Source: Polyangiaceae bacterium (GTDB taxonomy: Bacteria > Myxococcota_A > Polyangia > Polyangiales > Polyangiaceae). From it: a stretch of 37,199 bases of DNA. Position 1 is the first letter of the stretch, and every line of letters starts with the position of its first letter. Below the pieces are notes generated by a model that worked only from the letters and a program-made list of their open reading frames with translations, searched no databases and had not been told where the DNA came from. Location of the stretch: positions 1 through 37,199 of the forward strand of contig JAICQQ010000065.1 in the NCBI GenBank assembly GCA_025937785.1, given 5' to 3'. The position numbers and the translations under genes were made by a program. Below are positions 1 to 7,934 of the stretch, one piece after another.

Positions 1-224
1 ACCCGCAGCAACAACAGGGCTACCCGCAACAGCAGCAGTACCCGCAGCAACAACAGGGCTACCCGCAACAGCAGCAGTACCCGCAGCAACAACAGGGCTA
101 CCCGCAACAGCAGCAGTACCCACAGCAACAACAGGGCTACCCGCAACAGCAGCAGTACCCGCAGCAACAACAGGGCTACCCGCAACAGCAGCAGTACCCG
201 CAGCAACAACAGCAACAGGGCTAC
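1..224 (+). repeat. 39-base tandem repeat coding for PQQQQGYPQQQQY
   Basis: Units begin at 3, 42, 81, 120, 159 and 198 and are almost identical at nucleotide level; the unit at 120 has CCA for CCG, and the last has two extra Gln codons and ends at GGC TAC. The period is 39 bases, 13 codons, so changes in copy number keep the frame. The array runs off the left edge, so total copy number is unknown. Near-identity at synonymous positions points to recent expansion or homogenisation. Confidence 0.93.
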
Positions 225-902
225 GAACCACCGCCCCCTCCCCGCCGCCGCGATCCCGACGACGACGGCGGCTCGTTCCCCGATTTCTCGCTGCGGGCCG
301 ATCCGCTCCACTGGCTCATCGCCGGGCGCCTACCCGTCGAGATGGAGGTGCAGCCACTGAAGGCGCTCCGCTTCCTGACGGTGCAGCTCGTACCCATCTT
401 CGTGACTTGGAGCTCGCCGCCGGCGCTCAACCTTCAAGGACGAGAAGACAATCTGACCCAACACTCCAATGGCCTCGGCCCCATCTCGGGTGCATCGATC
501 GGGCTGGGCTTCTGGCTCGGTGGAAAGCCGCTAGAAGGCTACGTCTTGCGCGCGTCCTACGGGAACTACTCCTACGAGTACAAAACCAAGGACGGGGAAG
601 GCAACCCGCTCGACCGAGTGACCTACGTCGAACGCCGCCTCCTGGGCGAGATCGGCTCGTACTCTCGGTACGGGGCTTTCATCATCGGCGGCACCATCCA
701 GCTAGGCGCCGAGCTCAATGACAAGTCGCGCTGTGTTTCGGTCACCGCCTCGGGTCAAATTCGTAACGACGACACGCGGAACTGTGAAGACCTGCAGATC
801 GTGATCGACGACACGCGGCCGGGCGGCGAGGTGGTGAACCTGCGCTCGTCGTTACATCCGGTAGTGCTCGATTTCACCTTTACATTGGGCGTCGCGTTCT
901 AA
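1..902 (+). CDS. Gln-rich repeat protein with C-terminal barrel-like domain (5' end outside window)
   Basis: The reading frame is open from the left edge (first full codon at base 3) to TAA at 900-902, so the start lies upstream. The first 74 visible codons are a 13-residue repeat, PQQQQGYPQQQQY. It is followed by a Pro/Arg/Asp-rich linker (GYEPPPPPRRRDPDDDGG) and then about 210 ordinary residues. That part is rich in alternating hydrophobic and polar stretches (e.g. GASIGLGFWLGG, VLRASYGNYSYEYK) and ends in VLDFTFTLGVAF with a terminal Phe, as outer-membrane beta-barrels do. I infer an exported protein with a flexible Gln/Tyr/Pro segment before a small barrel. No family was recognised. An internal ATG at 342 is not the true start because the upstream repeat is in frame. 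The next gene is convergent, with only 11 bases between stop codons. Confidence 0.8.
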   Translation, partial: PQQQQGYPQQQQYPQQQQGYPQQQQYPQQQQGYPQQQQYPQQQQGYPQQQQYPQQQQGYPQQQQYPQQQQQQGYEPPPPPRRRDPDDDGGSFPDFSLRADPLHWLIAGRLPVEMEVQPLKALRFLTVQLVPIFVTWSSPPALNLQGREDNLTQHSNGLGPISGASIGLGFWLGGKPLEGYVLRASYGNYSYEYKTKDGEGNPLDRVTYVERRLLGEIGSYSRYGAFIIGGTIQLGAELNDKSRCVSVTASGQIRNDDTRNCEDLQIVIDDTRPGGEVVNLRSSLHPVVLDFTFTLGVAF

Positions 903-913
903 CGGAACGCCGA

Positions 914-1693
914 TCACCAGTACTTTTCGACGGTGACGTGGCCCGGCTTGCGCTGGCGGTGCTTGCGGAGGCCGCGCTCGTCCAGCAGCGCCGACATCTC
1001 CGCGACCATCTCGGGGTTGCCGCAGAGCATGACGTGCGAGCGCTCGGGACCGAGGCTAGTTCCCGCCGCCTCTTCGAGGCTGCCGTCGACCAGCGTTTGC
1101 GTGACACGCCCGCTGAGCAGGGGCGGATTCGAGGAGGCCCGGCTCGTGCAGGTCACGACGACGCACGGGCGCTCGGCCCGCCAGGCGTCGAGCTCTGCTC
1201 GATACGCGAGCTGGGTCGTATCTCGCACGCCGTGCACCACGATCACGCGCCGAAAGCGCTGCCACACCTCGCCCGATCGCAGCATCGCCACGAACGGGCC
1301 CAAGCCGGTGCCCGTGGCCACCAGCCACAGCTCGTCGGCGTCGGGTACGTAGCGCAGCGTGAAGAACCCCTGCGGCCGGTCCTCGACCCAGACGTGCTGG
1401 CCCTCGCGCAGCCCGAAGAGCGCCGGCGAGAACTCGCCGTCATTCACCTGGGCGATGAAGAACTCGAGCGGTGCGCCGGGCGCAGACGCGGCCGAGTACG
1501 CGCGCCGGGTGAATTCGCCGTCGTGATACAGACCCAGGTTGAAGAACTGGCCTGCCTCGAACATCGGCTCGATACCCAGACGCAGCGTGATGAGGCCGGG
1601 CGCCCATTCGATGCGCTCGAGCACGCGAGCTCTCGACCATCCGGGCTGCGCTTCTGGTTCCAGAGTCGTCGACACTGCGGAACTATGACGCAC
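914..1693 (-). CDS. fpr: Ferredoxin-NADP reductase (Fpr-type)
   Basis: 259 residues, close to the usual ~250 of bacterial Fpr enzymes, which move electrons between NADPH and ferredoxin or flavodoxin through FAD in the cytosol. Visible motifs are the FAD-binding RAYS at about residues 64-67 (RRAYSAAS), the NADP-binding GTGLGPF at 128-134, a CGNPEM loop near 225, and the aromatic C-terminus VEKYW preceded by RKPGH, very like the end of E. coli Fpr. The start used is GTG at 1693, overlapping the last 11 bases of the upstream SGNH gene on the same strand; a second in-frame GTG lies five codons in. The overlap suggests translational coupling. Function is confident; the electron partner is unknown. 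Confidence 0.93.
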   Translation of the reverse strand: MRHSSAVSTTLEPEAQPGWSRARVLERIEWAPGLITLRLGIEPMFEAGQFFNLGLYHDGEFTRRAYSAASAPGAPLEFFIAQVNDGEFSPALFGLREGQHVWVEDRPQGFFTLRYVPDADELWLVATGTGLGPFVAMLRSGEVWQRFRRVIVVHGVRDTTQLAYRAELDAWRAERPCVVVTCTSRASSNPPLLSGRVTQTLVDGSLEEAAGTSLGPERSHVMLCGNPEMVAEMSALLDERGLRKHRQRKPGHVTVEKYW

Positions 1694-3209
1694 CGCTTCG
1701 ACCCAGCAACAAGCCGACCATGGCCGTGGCCGCTTTTCCGCGGACGGTGACGCTGTAGTCGCCCGGCCCGAGCAACGTTCGCGTGAAACCGCTGCCTGTC
1801 GCCACGCAGCGCGCCGGCTGCTCTACCGGCGTTAGCTCGATCGCGAGCGAGTCGGCCGTCTCGCTGGCGAGCGCCAGCACCTCGAGGAAAGTGGAGCGCG
1901 TCAGCGAAACGTCGTAACTGAGCGCCGGCGTCGCGGCGGGCACCCCGCCGTCGACGGCCCTGGAACAGCCCTGCGCTCCTGGGCGCTCGGCGGTCAGCGC
2001 CCGCACCTCCACCAGCGGGAGCTCTGCGACCCGCACGCGACCTTCCACCTCGCTCGGCGCTGGAGTGGTGGCGCGCTCAGCCTCCCACCCGGCTTCGAAC
2101 ACGCCTCGTGCGCGTGCCAGCGCTTGCAGCGAGAGCCAGTTGCGCACGTTGAAGCCGTGGCGCAAACCCTCCGGACCAAAGTCGCAGGCGCGTGCCCTAC
2201 CTGCGACGCTGAGAACACTGGGGTGGATGCCGTCACTCGAAAGCCCTTCGTTGGGGAGCCGGGCGAGAGCATGGTGCAGGTCGACGAGCGGCACCCGTCG
2301 CGCTTGGGCAATGGCTCGGATCGCCGCATTGAACCGGGGCACCTTCAAGCGAGAGAGTTCGCGGTCGCGACGCTCGGGGATGGTGGATATCAAAGGCACC
2401 GAGCCGTGCGCGAGGCTAGCGTCGATCAGCTTGACGAAACGTCGCGCAAACGTGGTAACGCGGCTGGTTTCGATGTCGTTCGTACCCAAGAGCACGAACG
2501 TGAATAGCCCCTGTACCTCGGCGAGCTCGCGGAACAGGGGTGGCTGTTTCCCGGCCAGCGGTTGCCAGGAGCTCCAGCCGTTCTCGGCACACGCACTCTC
2601 GCGACGGAAAGAATCGAAAGACGCAGCGCGCAGCGCCGCGATGGTCGTTCGCAGCTCTGCATCCATCGGATCGGCGTCGGCGTCGGCGAGGCACCTCAAG
2701 AACTTCGCGCTTCGCGTGATCGAGTCGCCGACCTTGCCGAAGCGGTCCGCCTTGCGCTCCGGGTGGCGCGCGGCGACTTGCCGGATCTGCTGCGCAACGC
2801 CGTTCGTCATGGGCGAATGCACGAGCTGGAACGGATAGTGTGGGAGCGATTCCTCCGGCATCGAGGCGACCGCCCGGGGGACCGGCTCAGGAGACGCATG
2901 GGAGGCCGGGCGCTCGACGGGATCGGGTGGCTGTGCGCTGACTGGGACCTGCCCGCGCGCTGCGGGTTCGTCGGGCCCGCTGTTCACAGGTCGCTCTTGT
3001 TTGGTGGCGCATGCAGCAACGGCGCCCATGACGAGCAGCAAGCCGAGGGAGGGGCCGCGACTCCTCCCACATCGGTGTGTGTGGTGAGCCTCTGGGCACC
3101 TTTTGAAGGGTAAATCCGCACACCTTCGGAGCAGCGGGTAGGCGACGCCGCGGTTTTGACGAAGCCCGCGTTTCACGAAGACGGAAAGTTCCCGGAATCC
3201 AAAATGCAT
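1683..3209 (-). CDS. SGNH/GDSL hydrolase-like lipoprotein
   Basis: Contains the blocks of an SGNH hydrolase: GDS at about residues 161-163 (nucleophile Ser), GTND at 242-245 (oxyanion Gly and Asn), and DGIHP at 326-330 (Asp-His pair). Such enzymes deacylate esters, often on envelope glycans or lipids; the substrate here cannot be told. A hydrophobic stretch SLGLLLVMGAVAAC ends in a lipobox with Cys at about residue 67, so it is probably a lipoprotein. The start is doubtful: ATG 3209 and GTG 3173 give an unusually long N-region, there is little choice in frame between them and the signal, and a TTG inside the signal is possible. About 170 residues after the DGIHP motif look like an added beta-rich domain. 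The gene runs into fpr with an 11-base overlap. Confidence 0.78.
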   Translation of the reverse strand: MHFGFRELSVFVKRGLRQNRGVAYPLLRRCADLPFKRCPEAHHTHRCGRSRGPSLGLLLVMGAVAACATKQERPVNSGPDEPAARGQVPVSAQPPDPVERPASHASPEPVPRAVASMPEESLPHYPFQLVHSPMTNGVAQQIRQVAARHPERKADRFGKVGDSITRSAKFLRCLADADADPMDAELRTTIAALRAASFDSFRRESACAENGWSSWQPLAGKQPPLFRELAEVQGLFTFVLLGTNDIETSRVTTFARRFVKLIDASLAHGSVPLISTIPERRDRELSRLKVPRFNAAIRAIAQARRVPLVDLHHALARLPNEGLSSDGIHPSVLSVAGRARACDFGPEGLRHGFNVRNWLSLQALARARGVFEAGWEAERATTPAPSEVEGRVRVAELPLVEVRALTAERPGAQGCSRAVDGGVPAATPALSYDVSLTRSTFLEVLALASETADSLAIELTPVEQPARCVATGSGFTRTLLGPGDYSVTVRGKAATAMVGLLLGRSGAS

Positions 3210-3296
3210 GCCAGACCCCTTGACGGCGGGTCCTTACGAGAGCGCCACAAACAGGACGAAACGGGTGCCAGGCGTTTCAATCCAGGCTGAAGACCG

Positions 3297-3302
3297 TGTA
3301 AT
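3297..3302 (+). promoter_or_regulatory. Possible -10 element for the 3313 gene
   Basis: TGTAAT lies 10 bases before the GTG at 3313 in a locally AT-rich patch. The best upstream hexamer (TTTCAA, 3275-3280) is a poor -35. No Shine-Dalgarno sequence precedes the GTG. If this is the -10, transcription would begin almost at the start codon, giving a leaderless or very short-leader mRNA. This is a weak inference from position alone. Confidence 0.2.
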
Positions 3303-3312
3303 GTAGATTTTA

Positions 3313-5562
3313 GTGGCCTTCCCCATCAAGTGCGGCGACTGCCAGAAGTCGTTCTCAATCTCCGACGAAGTCTACAACCGCAAGGTGCGGGGGAAACAGG
3401 TCACTATCAAATGCAAATCGTGCGGCGCGGCGATTCGCGTGGACGGGACCAAGGGCAGCAAACCACCGGAAGGTGGCCACAGCAGCCCACCCGTGCGGGA
3501 CACTGCGTTCTCGCTTGTCGACGAGACCGACGTCTCCGCACTGCCTCTCACGGGTGCCGCCAACCCGAAGCCAGACACCTCTGCAGCTCCCGCGGGCGCG
3601 GCGAGCCAGGCTGGCACCGCGAGCTCTGCGACCCCCCCCATGAAGACCGGCGTGGCCGCGGGCGCCTCGACCGGGACGGGCAAGGCACTGATTTCTTCGC
3701 CGACGAAGCCAGCCGCGACGAGAGCCTTCGAACCTGCCGCCGCGACGCCAGCGGCTAAAGCCACGGGCACCGACGCCGCCAAATCGCCCGCACCCAAAGC
3801 TGCCGCTGCTTCCCCCGTCGCTGCCAAGAGTCCGCTCACCAACCCCCTGGCTAAGGCGCCCGCCGCAAAGGCGGGTGGGCATGCTCCCATGACCGCCAAG
3901 AGCCCGCTCGGGAAAGAGCCGCCTCCGAAGACTGGAGGCGCTGCTTCCAGCGTCACCAAGAGCCCACTGGCCAAGGCCGCCGGCTCCCCTCCCGCGGCTA
4001 CGAAAAGCCCTTTCGGCGCCAAACCCGGCTCCTCACCGACGGCGTCGAAGGGCCCCGTCCCCAAGGCCCCCGGCTCTTCCCCCATTGCTGCCAAGAGCCC
4101 CTTCACCAAGCCCACAGCGGCCGCGAGCGCCAGTACCTCGCGCGGCCCTGTCCCCAAGCCCGCGAGTTCGCCGAGCACCTCACGGGGTCCGATGGCCAAG
4201 CCCGCAGGCTCGAGCTCGTTCGTCGCCAAAACCCCGAACGCGCCTCCGGTGAAGCCCGCCAGTGCGGCGGCCGCTGCCAGCACGGGTGCACTGGTGGCAG
4301 AGCCTGAAATTGCGCCGTCGTCGCCTTTTTCGGACGCTGTGTCCACCCCGGAACCCGCCCCGGTCGTGGCGGCAACTCCGGAGCCAGCCGACGATGATGC
4401 CAGCGATCTTACGGCTGACACCGGTCTCTTGTGGGCGGTCGACTACGGCGAGAGCGAGCACCGCGAATTGACGACCGCCGAAATCGCCGAGGAGCTCAGC
4501 GCCGGCACGATCGACGGACAGACGCTGGTCTGGCACGACAACATGCCCGACTGGCTCGCGATCCGCGACGTGAAAGAGCTGAGCTCGTACGTCACGGCGC
4601 AGCGCGAGCCAAGCCCACCCGAGCTCCCGAAACCACCGGGCCCGATGGTGAGCGCCAAGACCAAGGGGTTACCAGCCGCACCCCGTGCGACACTGCCGTT
4701 CGGGCCGCCGTCGAGCCAGGGTGCACCGTCGAGCAGTAGAGCCCCGCTGCCGCCGAGGAAAGGTCCAGTCGAGCCCGATCTCGACCTCGGAGATCAGGAA
4801 GAGGTCATCACGTCTGCCCGCCTGATCGTCGACACCCCTAAGCCCGCCCCGCGTGCCCCGTCCTCCCCAGGGTTTCCGAATCCACTGCCGGGGGCCGCTG
4901 CCCCTGCGCCGCCGGCTTTCCCGCCTGCGCGCGCGAGCCAGCCAGGGCCACCGGCGCTGCCGGCTTCTTACGCGACCGCTGCCCATGCGGCCGCGAGCTT
5001 TCCGGGCGCGGCGCCCGCTGCTGAACCCCAGCCCGCGGCCCCGCCCCAACCCGCGCAGCCCACGGCAATGCCCGCGCTGCTGAGCTCGCCGGTTACCGGA
5101 GCCTCGCCGGCAGCGCCCCCCATGGGGTCACCACTGATGGGGGCGCCCGCGGCTCCGAGTGCTCCCTTCGCGACGGCCGTGAATGCAGCACCCATGCTGC
5201 CCGCCACCGCCGACGTCGACTGGCCCCAGGCGCGCAGCAAGAAGCCGCTGATCATCGGCGCGGTCGGTGTCTGCGCGGCGATCGTCGTCGCGTGGCTGCT
5301 TCTGAGTGGCTCGGAAGAGCCCAGCGTCACGCCCAGCAGCGAACCGACGACCCAGCCGGCGAGCGCGCCCGAGCCCCCGCCGCCCGAACCCACTCAAGCT
5401 CCCGCGAGCCCGCCACCCGAGCCTGCACCTGAAGCGACCGAGAAGTCCGGGGAAACCCCGGCCAGCCCCATGGCTCCGCCCGCTACCCGCCCGCCGGACC
5501 AGGCCACGACCAAGGGTGGGTTTGCGGACTTGTTCGAGCAAGGCGCCAAGGGCGGGCGCTAG
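3313..5562 (+). CDS. Zinc-ribbon / GYF_2 / single-membrane-helix protein (GltJ-like architecture)
   Basis: 749 residues from a GTG start. Order: an N-terminal zinc ribbon with CxxC pairs at Cys7/Cys10 and Cys34/Cys37 (MJ0042 type); about 330 residues of Pro/Ala/Lys/Ser-rich repeats with recurring K-S/G-P blocks; a GYF_2-type domain at about 370-425 (LLWAVDYGE... DGQTLVWHDNMPDWLAIRDV); another Pro/Ala-rich stretch; one membrane helix at about 645-664; and a short Pro/Glu-rich tail. Zinc ribbon then GYF on the cytoplasmic side of one helix is the layout of Myxococcus GltJ, a gliding-motility protein whose zinc ribbon and GYF domains respond to the GTPase MglA. Unlike GltJ I see no TonB-like C-terminal domain. 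The next two genes follow within 3 bases and by overlap, tying it to a partner-switching pair. Exact role unknown. Confidence 0.82.
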   Translation: MAFPIKCGDCQKSFSISDEVYNRKVRGKQVTIKCKSCGAAIRVDGTKGSKPPEGGHSSPPVRDTAFSLVDETDVSALPLTGAANPKPDTSAAPAGAASQAGTASSATPPMKTGVAAGASTGTGKALISSPTKPAATRAFEPAAATPAAKATGTDAAKSPAPKAAAASPVAAKSPLTNPLAKAPAAKAGGHAPMTAKSPLGKEPPPKTGGAASSVTKSPLAKAAGSPPAATKSPFGAKPGSSPTASKGPVPKAPGSSPIAAKSPFTKPTAAASASTSRGPVPKPASSPSTSRGPMAKPAGSSSFVAKTPNAPPVKPASAAAAASTGALVAEPEIAPSSPFSDAVSTPEPAPVVAATPEPADDDASDLTADTGLLWAVDYGESEHRELTTAEIAEELSAGTIDGQTLVWHDNMPDWLAIRDVKELSSYVTAQREPSPPELPKPPGPMVSAKTKGLPAAPRATLPFGPPSSQGAPSSSRAPLPPRKGPVEPDLDLGDQEEVITSARLIVDTPKPAPRAPSSPGFPNPLPGAAAPAPPAFPPARASQPGPPALPASYATAAHAAASFPGAAPAAEPQPAAPPQPAQPTAMPALLSSPVTGASPAAPPMGSPLMGAPAAPSAPFATAVNAAPMLPATADVDWPQARSKKPLIIGAVGVCAAIVVAWLLLSGSEEPSVTPSSEPTTQPASAPEPPPPEPTQAPASPPPEPAPEATEKSGETPASPMAPPATRPPDQATTKGGFADLFEQGAKGGR

Positions 5563-5565
5563 GCC

Positions 5566-6093
5566 ATGCCCCCAAAGGACCCCCCAGGCGGCGAAACCCC
5601 AGGTGGCGAAGAGGTGACGCTGTGTTTTCCGCCACGCAAGTCCTACGTCGCGCCGGCGACTGATTTCGTGACCTGCTTCTGCGGCGAGCACACCGCCGAC
5701 AAGGCTGCGCTGTCTCGGGTGCAGTTGGCTGCGCACGAGCTTGCAGAGAACGTCGTGAAGTACGCCGCTGGCCAGCTGTGCACCGTACGCGTGCGTAGCG
5801 ACCGGCCTACCCGCAACGGCGGCGCCGTGAGCCTGTCGATCACGACCGAGAACGCGGTCTTGCCGGAAGCGCTCGACCGCGTGGACGCTTACCTGTGTGC
5901 GCTCGAAGCGGCCTCGAACCCCGACCACTTCTACGATCAGCAAATCGCCGAAACGGCCAAGCGTGTGAACGGCTCGGGATTAGGGCTGGCACGCATCCGT
6001 TCGGAAGCGGGCATGGAAATACAGCACCGCGCGGGCGCCGGGCGGCTCTGCATCACTGCCGTGCTCTGGTTACCCTTGGCGGGGGATGCATGA
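5566..6093 (+). CDS. HATPase_c_2-type anti-sigma / serine kinase protein
   Basis: 175 residues with the hallmarks of the GHKL ATP-binding fold as used in RsbW/SpoIIAB-like serine kinases: an N-box HELAENVVKYA around Asn62 and a glycine box GSGLGLARI at 136-144. No sensor, dimerisation or histidine phospho-acceptor domain is present, so it is a stand-alone anti-sigma-type kinase rather than a two-component histidine kinase. It starts 3 bases after the zinc-ribbon/GYF gene and its TGA overlaps the ATG of the STAS-like gene (ATGA). The expected partner is therefore the downstream protein, phosphorylated on a serine near Ser72/Ser73. No sigma factor gene lies nearby, so the final target is not known. 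Confidence 0.82.
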   Translation: MPPKDPPGGETPGGEEVTLCFPPRKSYVAPATDFVTCFCGEHTADKAALSRVQLAAHELAENVVKYAAGQLCTVRVRSDRPTRNGGAVSLSITTENAVLPEALDRVDAYLCALEAASNPDHFYDQQIAETAKRVNGSGLGLARIRSEAGMEIQHRAGAGRLCITAVLWLPLAGDA

Positions 6094-6476
6094 GCGCGCT
6101 CGACCTCGCGCCGATCGAACTCGAGGGGTTCTCGGTAGTCCCCAGTCTGGACACGGAGGCGCTGCGCGTGGTCTTCGCCGGAACCGCCGATCTCGACGCC
6201 GTGGCCAGCTTGGGGGCTTTGCTGCCAAAGCTGCACCAACGAGCGGTGCACCACGGCGTGCCCGAAGTGCAGTTCGACTTCTGCTCGCTCGCGTTCATGA
6301 ACTCGAGCTGTTTCAAGGCGTTCGTCACGTTCATCGACAACGCCAAGACGGCGGCGGCGGGCTATCGCATTCGCTTCATCACTACCAGCAAGCACTACTG
6401 GCAGCGCCGGAGCCTCGAAGCCCTACGCCGGCTGGCCCTGGGCATCGTCCTGATCGAGTCGGACCAAGAGGGTTAG
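6090..6476 (+). CDS. STAS-like anti-sigma antagonist-type protein
   Basis: The start is the ATG overlapping the previous stop codon, giving 128 residues; the frame is open upstream but that part is another gene. The core alternates strand and helix as in STAS domains. The segment FDFCSLAFMNSSCFKAFVTFI (61-81) matches the place where STAS antagonists carry the phosphorylatable serine after a strand, with Asn71-Ser72-Ser73 as the likely site. It resembles the Slr1659-type branch more than classical SpoIIAA. Together with the upstream GHKL protein it forms a partner-switching pair. It ends 6 bases from the convergent Cys-rich lipoprotein gene, leaving no room for a usual terminator. Confidence 0.72.
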   Translation: MSALDLAPIELEGFSVVPSLDTEALRVVFAGTADLDAVASLGALLPKLHQRAVHHGVPEVQFDFCSLAFMNSSCFKAFVTFIDNAKTAAAGYRIRFITTSKHYWQRRSLEALRRLALGIVLIESDQEG

Positions 6477-6482
6477 GCGGGG

Positions 6483-7016
6483 CTAGCCGCGGCACAAACC
6501 ATCGCCGCCGCTAGGGCAGCTGGCGCCGCAGACCAAAACGCCGTTGCCGCAGTCAGTGGGCGCGTCGCCGCTCGCGCAGCGTGCCACACAAGAACTCGAA
6601 GGCACGTTGGCGCAACGAACCTCGCAGTCACCTTCGCAGTACACGTCGCAGTTGCTCAGACGGTCGCAGCGTACGCAGCTACCAGGACCGACGCTCGCGA
6701 TGCATTCGGAGACGTCGTGGCAAGTCACGGAGCAATCGCCCCCGCACTCGACGCTGCATTGCTGCGCGTTGTTGCACGTGTAGTCGCAGTCTCCCCCGCA
6801 GTCGGCGCTGCAGAAGTCGACGTTGTCGCACTGCGGGATGCAGCCCGACTCGGGGCAATCGTAGATACAGCCGCGAGCGCTGGAGCAATGACAAGGCACG
6901 CCGGGGGAGCAGCCGCCGTCGTCGTCGTCGCCGCACTGGACGAACGTGAGGAGCCCGAGCAGCATCGACGCCGAAAGCACTAGAGAGACCCAGTTCCGGC
7001 GAGCAGCGCCTGACAT
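6483..7016 (-). CDS. Cysteine-rich predicted lipoprotein
   Basis: ATG at 7016 gives 177 residues; the frame extends to 7088, but that part is Arg-rich and overlaps the neighbouring gene. The N-terminus MSGAARRNW followed by VSLVLSASMLLGLLTFVQC is an export signal ending in a Cys (Gln at -1 is unusual for a lipobox), then GDDDDGG. The rest carries about 30 cysteines spaced as repeated GDCxxxC and CxxxC units (e.g. GGDCDYTCNN, GGDCSVTCHD, EGDCEVRCAN). Such spacing suggests a disulfide-knotted extracellular or periplasmic protein, or a metal binder. No named domain was recognised. It lies 62 bases downstream of the bufferin-like gene on the same strand, so they may be co-expressed. Confidence 0.7.
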   Translation of the reverse strand: MSGAARRNWVSLVLSASMLLGLLTFVQCGDDDDGGCSPGVPCHCSSARGCIYDCPESGCIPQCDNVDFCSADCGGDCDYTCNNAQQCSVECGGDCSVTCHDVSECIASVGPGSCVRCDRLSNCDVYCEGDCEVRCANVPSSSCVARCASGDAPTDCGNGVLVCGASCPSGGDGLCRG

Positions 7017-7078
7017 GCGCGCGATGCTAGTCTCACTCGCGAGCCGACCGCAACGCACTCGACGACGCCCAGCGCGGG

Positions 7079-7393
7079 TCAGCCACACTTACCGGCGCCG
7101 CAACCGCCATGCCCGCCGCAGCTGCCCTCTTTCTTACCCTTCTTCTTCTTTTTTCCGTCGCCCGCCTCAGCGTCGTCGCCCTCGTCGTGGCCACGGTCCT
7201 TGTCCTTGTCTTTCTCCTTCTCTTTGTCGCCGTCGGCGCTAGCGTCTGCGCCGACGGCCCTGGCGTGGGGCACCTCACGGGCAATGACCGGGTCCGACGC
7301 GGGAACTGCAGCCAGGTCACCGGCGACAAGGCTAGCGGTGCCGAGCGTTGCGAGCGTGGTGGCAATCTGGTGGAAGCTCGTTCTGCGCTGCAT
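7079..7393 (-). CDS. Bufferin/HvfA-like low-complexity Cys-Gly peptide precursor
   Basis: 104 residues: an N-terminal signal-like segment (MQRRTSFHQIATTLATLGTASLVAGDLA), a linker, a highly charged Lys/Glu/Asp/Gly tract, and the tail KKEGSCGGHGGCGAGKCG with three Cys-Gly units (EGSCG, GGCG, AGKCG). HvfA/bufferin precursors have the same layout, with a signal peptide, a low-complexity middle and EGKCG-type repeats whose cysteines are converted to copper-binding oxazolone/thioamide groups by a DUF692-type MNIO enzyme with a partner protein. Neither enzyme is in this window, so modification is unproven. ATG 7393 is preceded by GGAG at good spacing. The charged tract could also be a simple low-complexity artefact of a short secreted protein. 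Confidence 0.65.
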   Translation of the reverse strand: MQRRTSFHQIATTLATLGTASLVAGDLAAVPASDPVIAREVPHARAVGADASADGDKEKEKDKDKDRGHDEGDDAEAGDGKKKKKGKKEGSCGGHGGCGAGKCG

Positions 7394-7517
7394 GGGCGAT
7401 CTCCAGTCGGATCCAGGTGGCGTCGGATCAGGTGCTTGTCAAACGCCTGCCAGCGGCGCCAGCGGGGTTCGGTTCGCGGTTGCCGCTCGTTCCCAGGTGG
7501 GATAAGCCCGATCGGCG

Positions 7518-7934
7518 ATGGCCGAAACGATTTTCTCGAAGATCATCCGAGGCGAGGTGCCCTGCCACAAGGTGTACGAGGATGACCTGGTCCTCGCGTT
7601 TCTCGATATTCACCCGATTGCCCCCGGCCACACGTTGGTGATTCCGAAAGAACCTGCGGCCACCCTCGACGCGTTGTCGGAAACGTCTGCCGCCGCGTTA
7701 GGCAGGGTGCTCCCGAAGCTGTGTCGCGCAGTGCAGCGAGCCACCGGCATTCAAGCCTACAACGTGCTCCAGAACAACGGCAGCGAAGCCCACCAAGCCG
7801 TGTTTCATGTCCACTTTCACATCATCCCGAAACCGAATAGCGACCAGGGGCTCGGCGTAGGGTGGCCCGCTGCTCCACTCGCCGCTCCGGATGCCGATCG
7901 CTGGCGCGACGCCATCGCTCGTGCGCTCGCTTGA
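7518..7934 (+). CDS. HIT-family nucleotide hydrolase (HinT-like)
   Basis: 138 residues, typical length. The HIT signature HVHFH at 97-101, followed by IIPKP, gives the catalytic histidine triad, and the N-terminal ETIFSKIIRGEVP and LDIHPIAPGHTLVIPK blocks are standard for the branch. HinT-type enzymes cleave AMP from phosphoramidates and aminoacyl-adenylates in the cytosol. It stands alone: divergent from the bufferin-like gene and convergent with the extensin-like gene after a 375-base gap. Confidence 0.93.
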   Translation: MAETIFSKIIRGEVPCHKVYEDDLVLAFLDIHPIAPGHTLVIPKEPAATLDALSETSAAALGRVLPKLCRAVQRATGIQAYNVLQNNGSEAHQAVFHVHFHIIPKPNSDQGLGVGWPAAPLAAPDADRWRDAIARALA

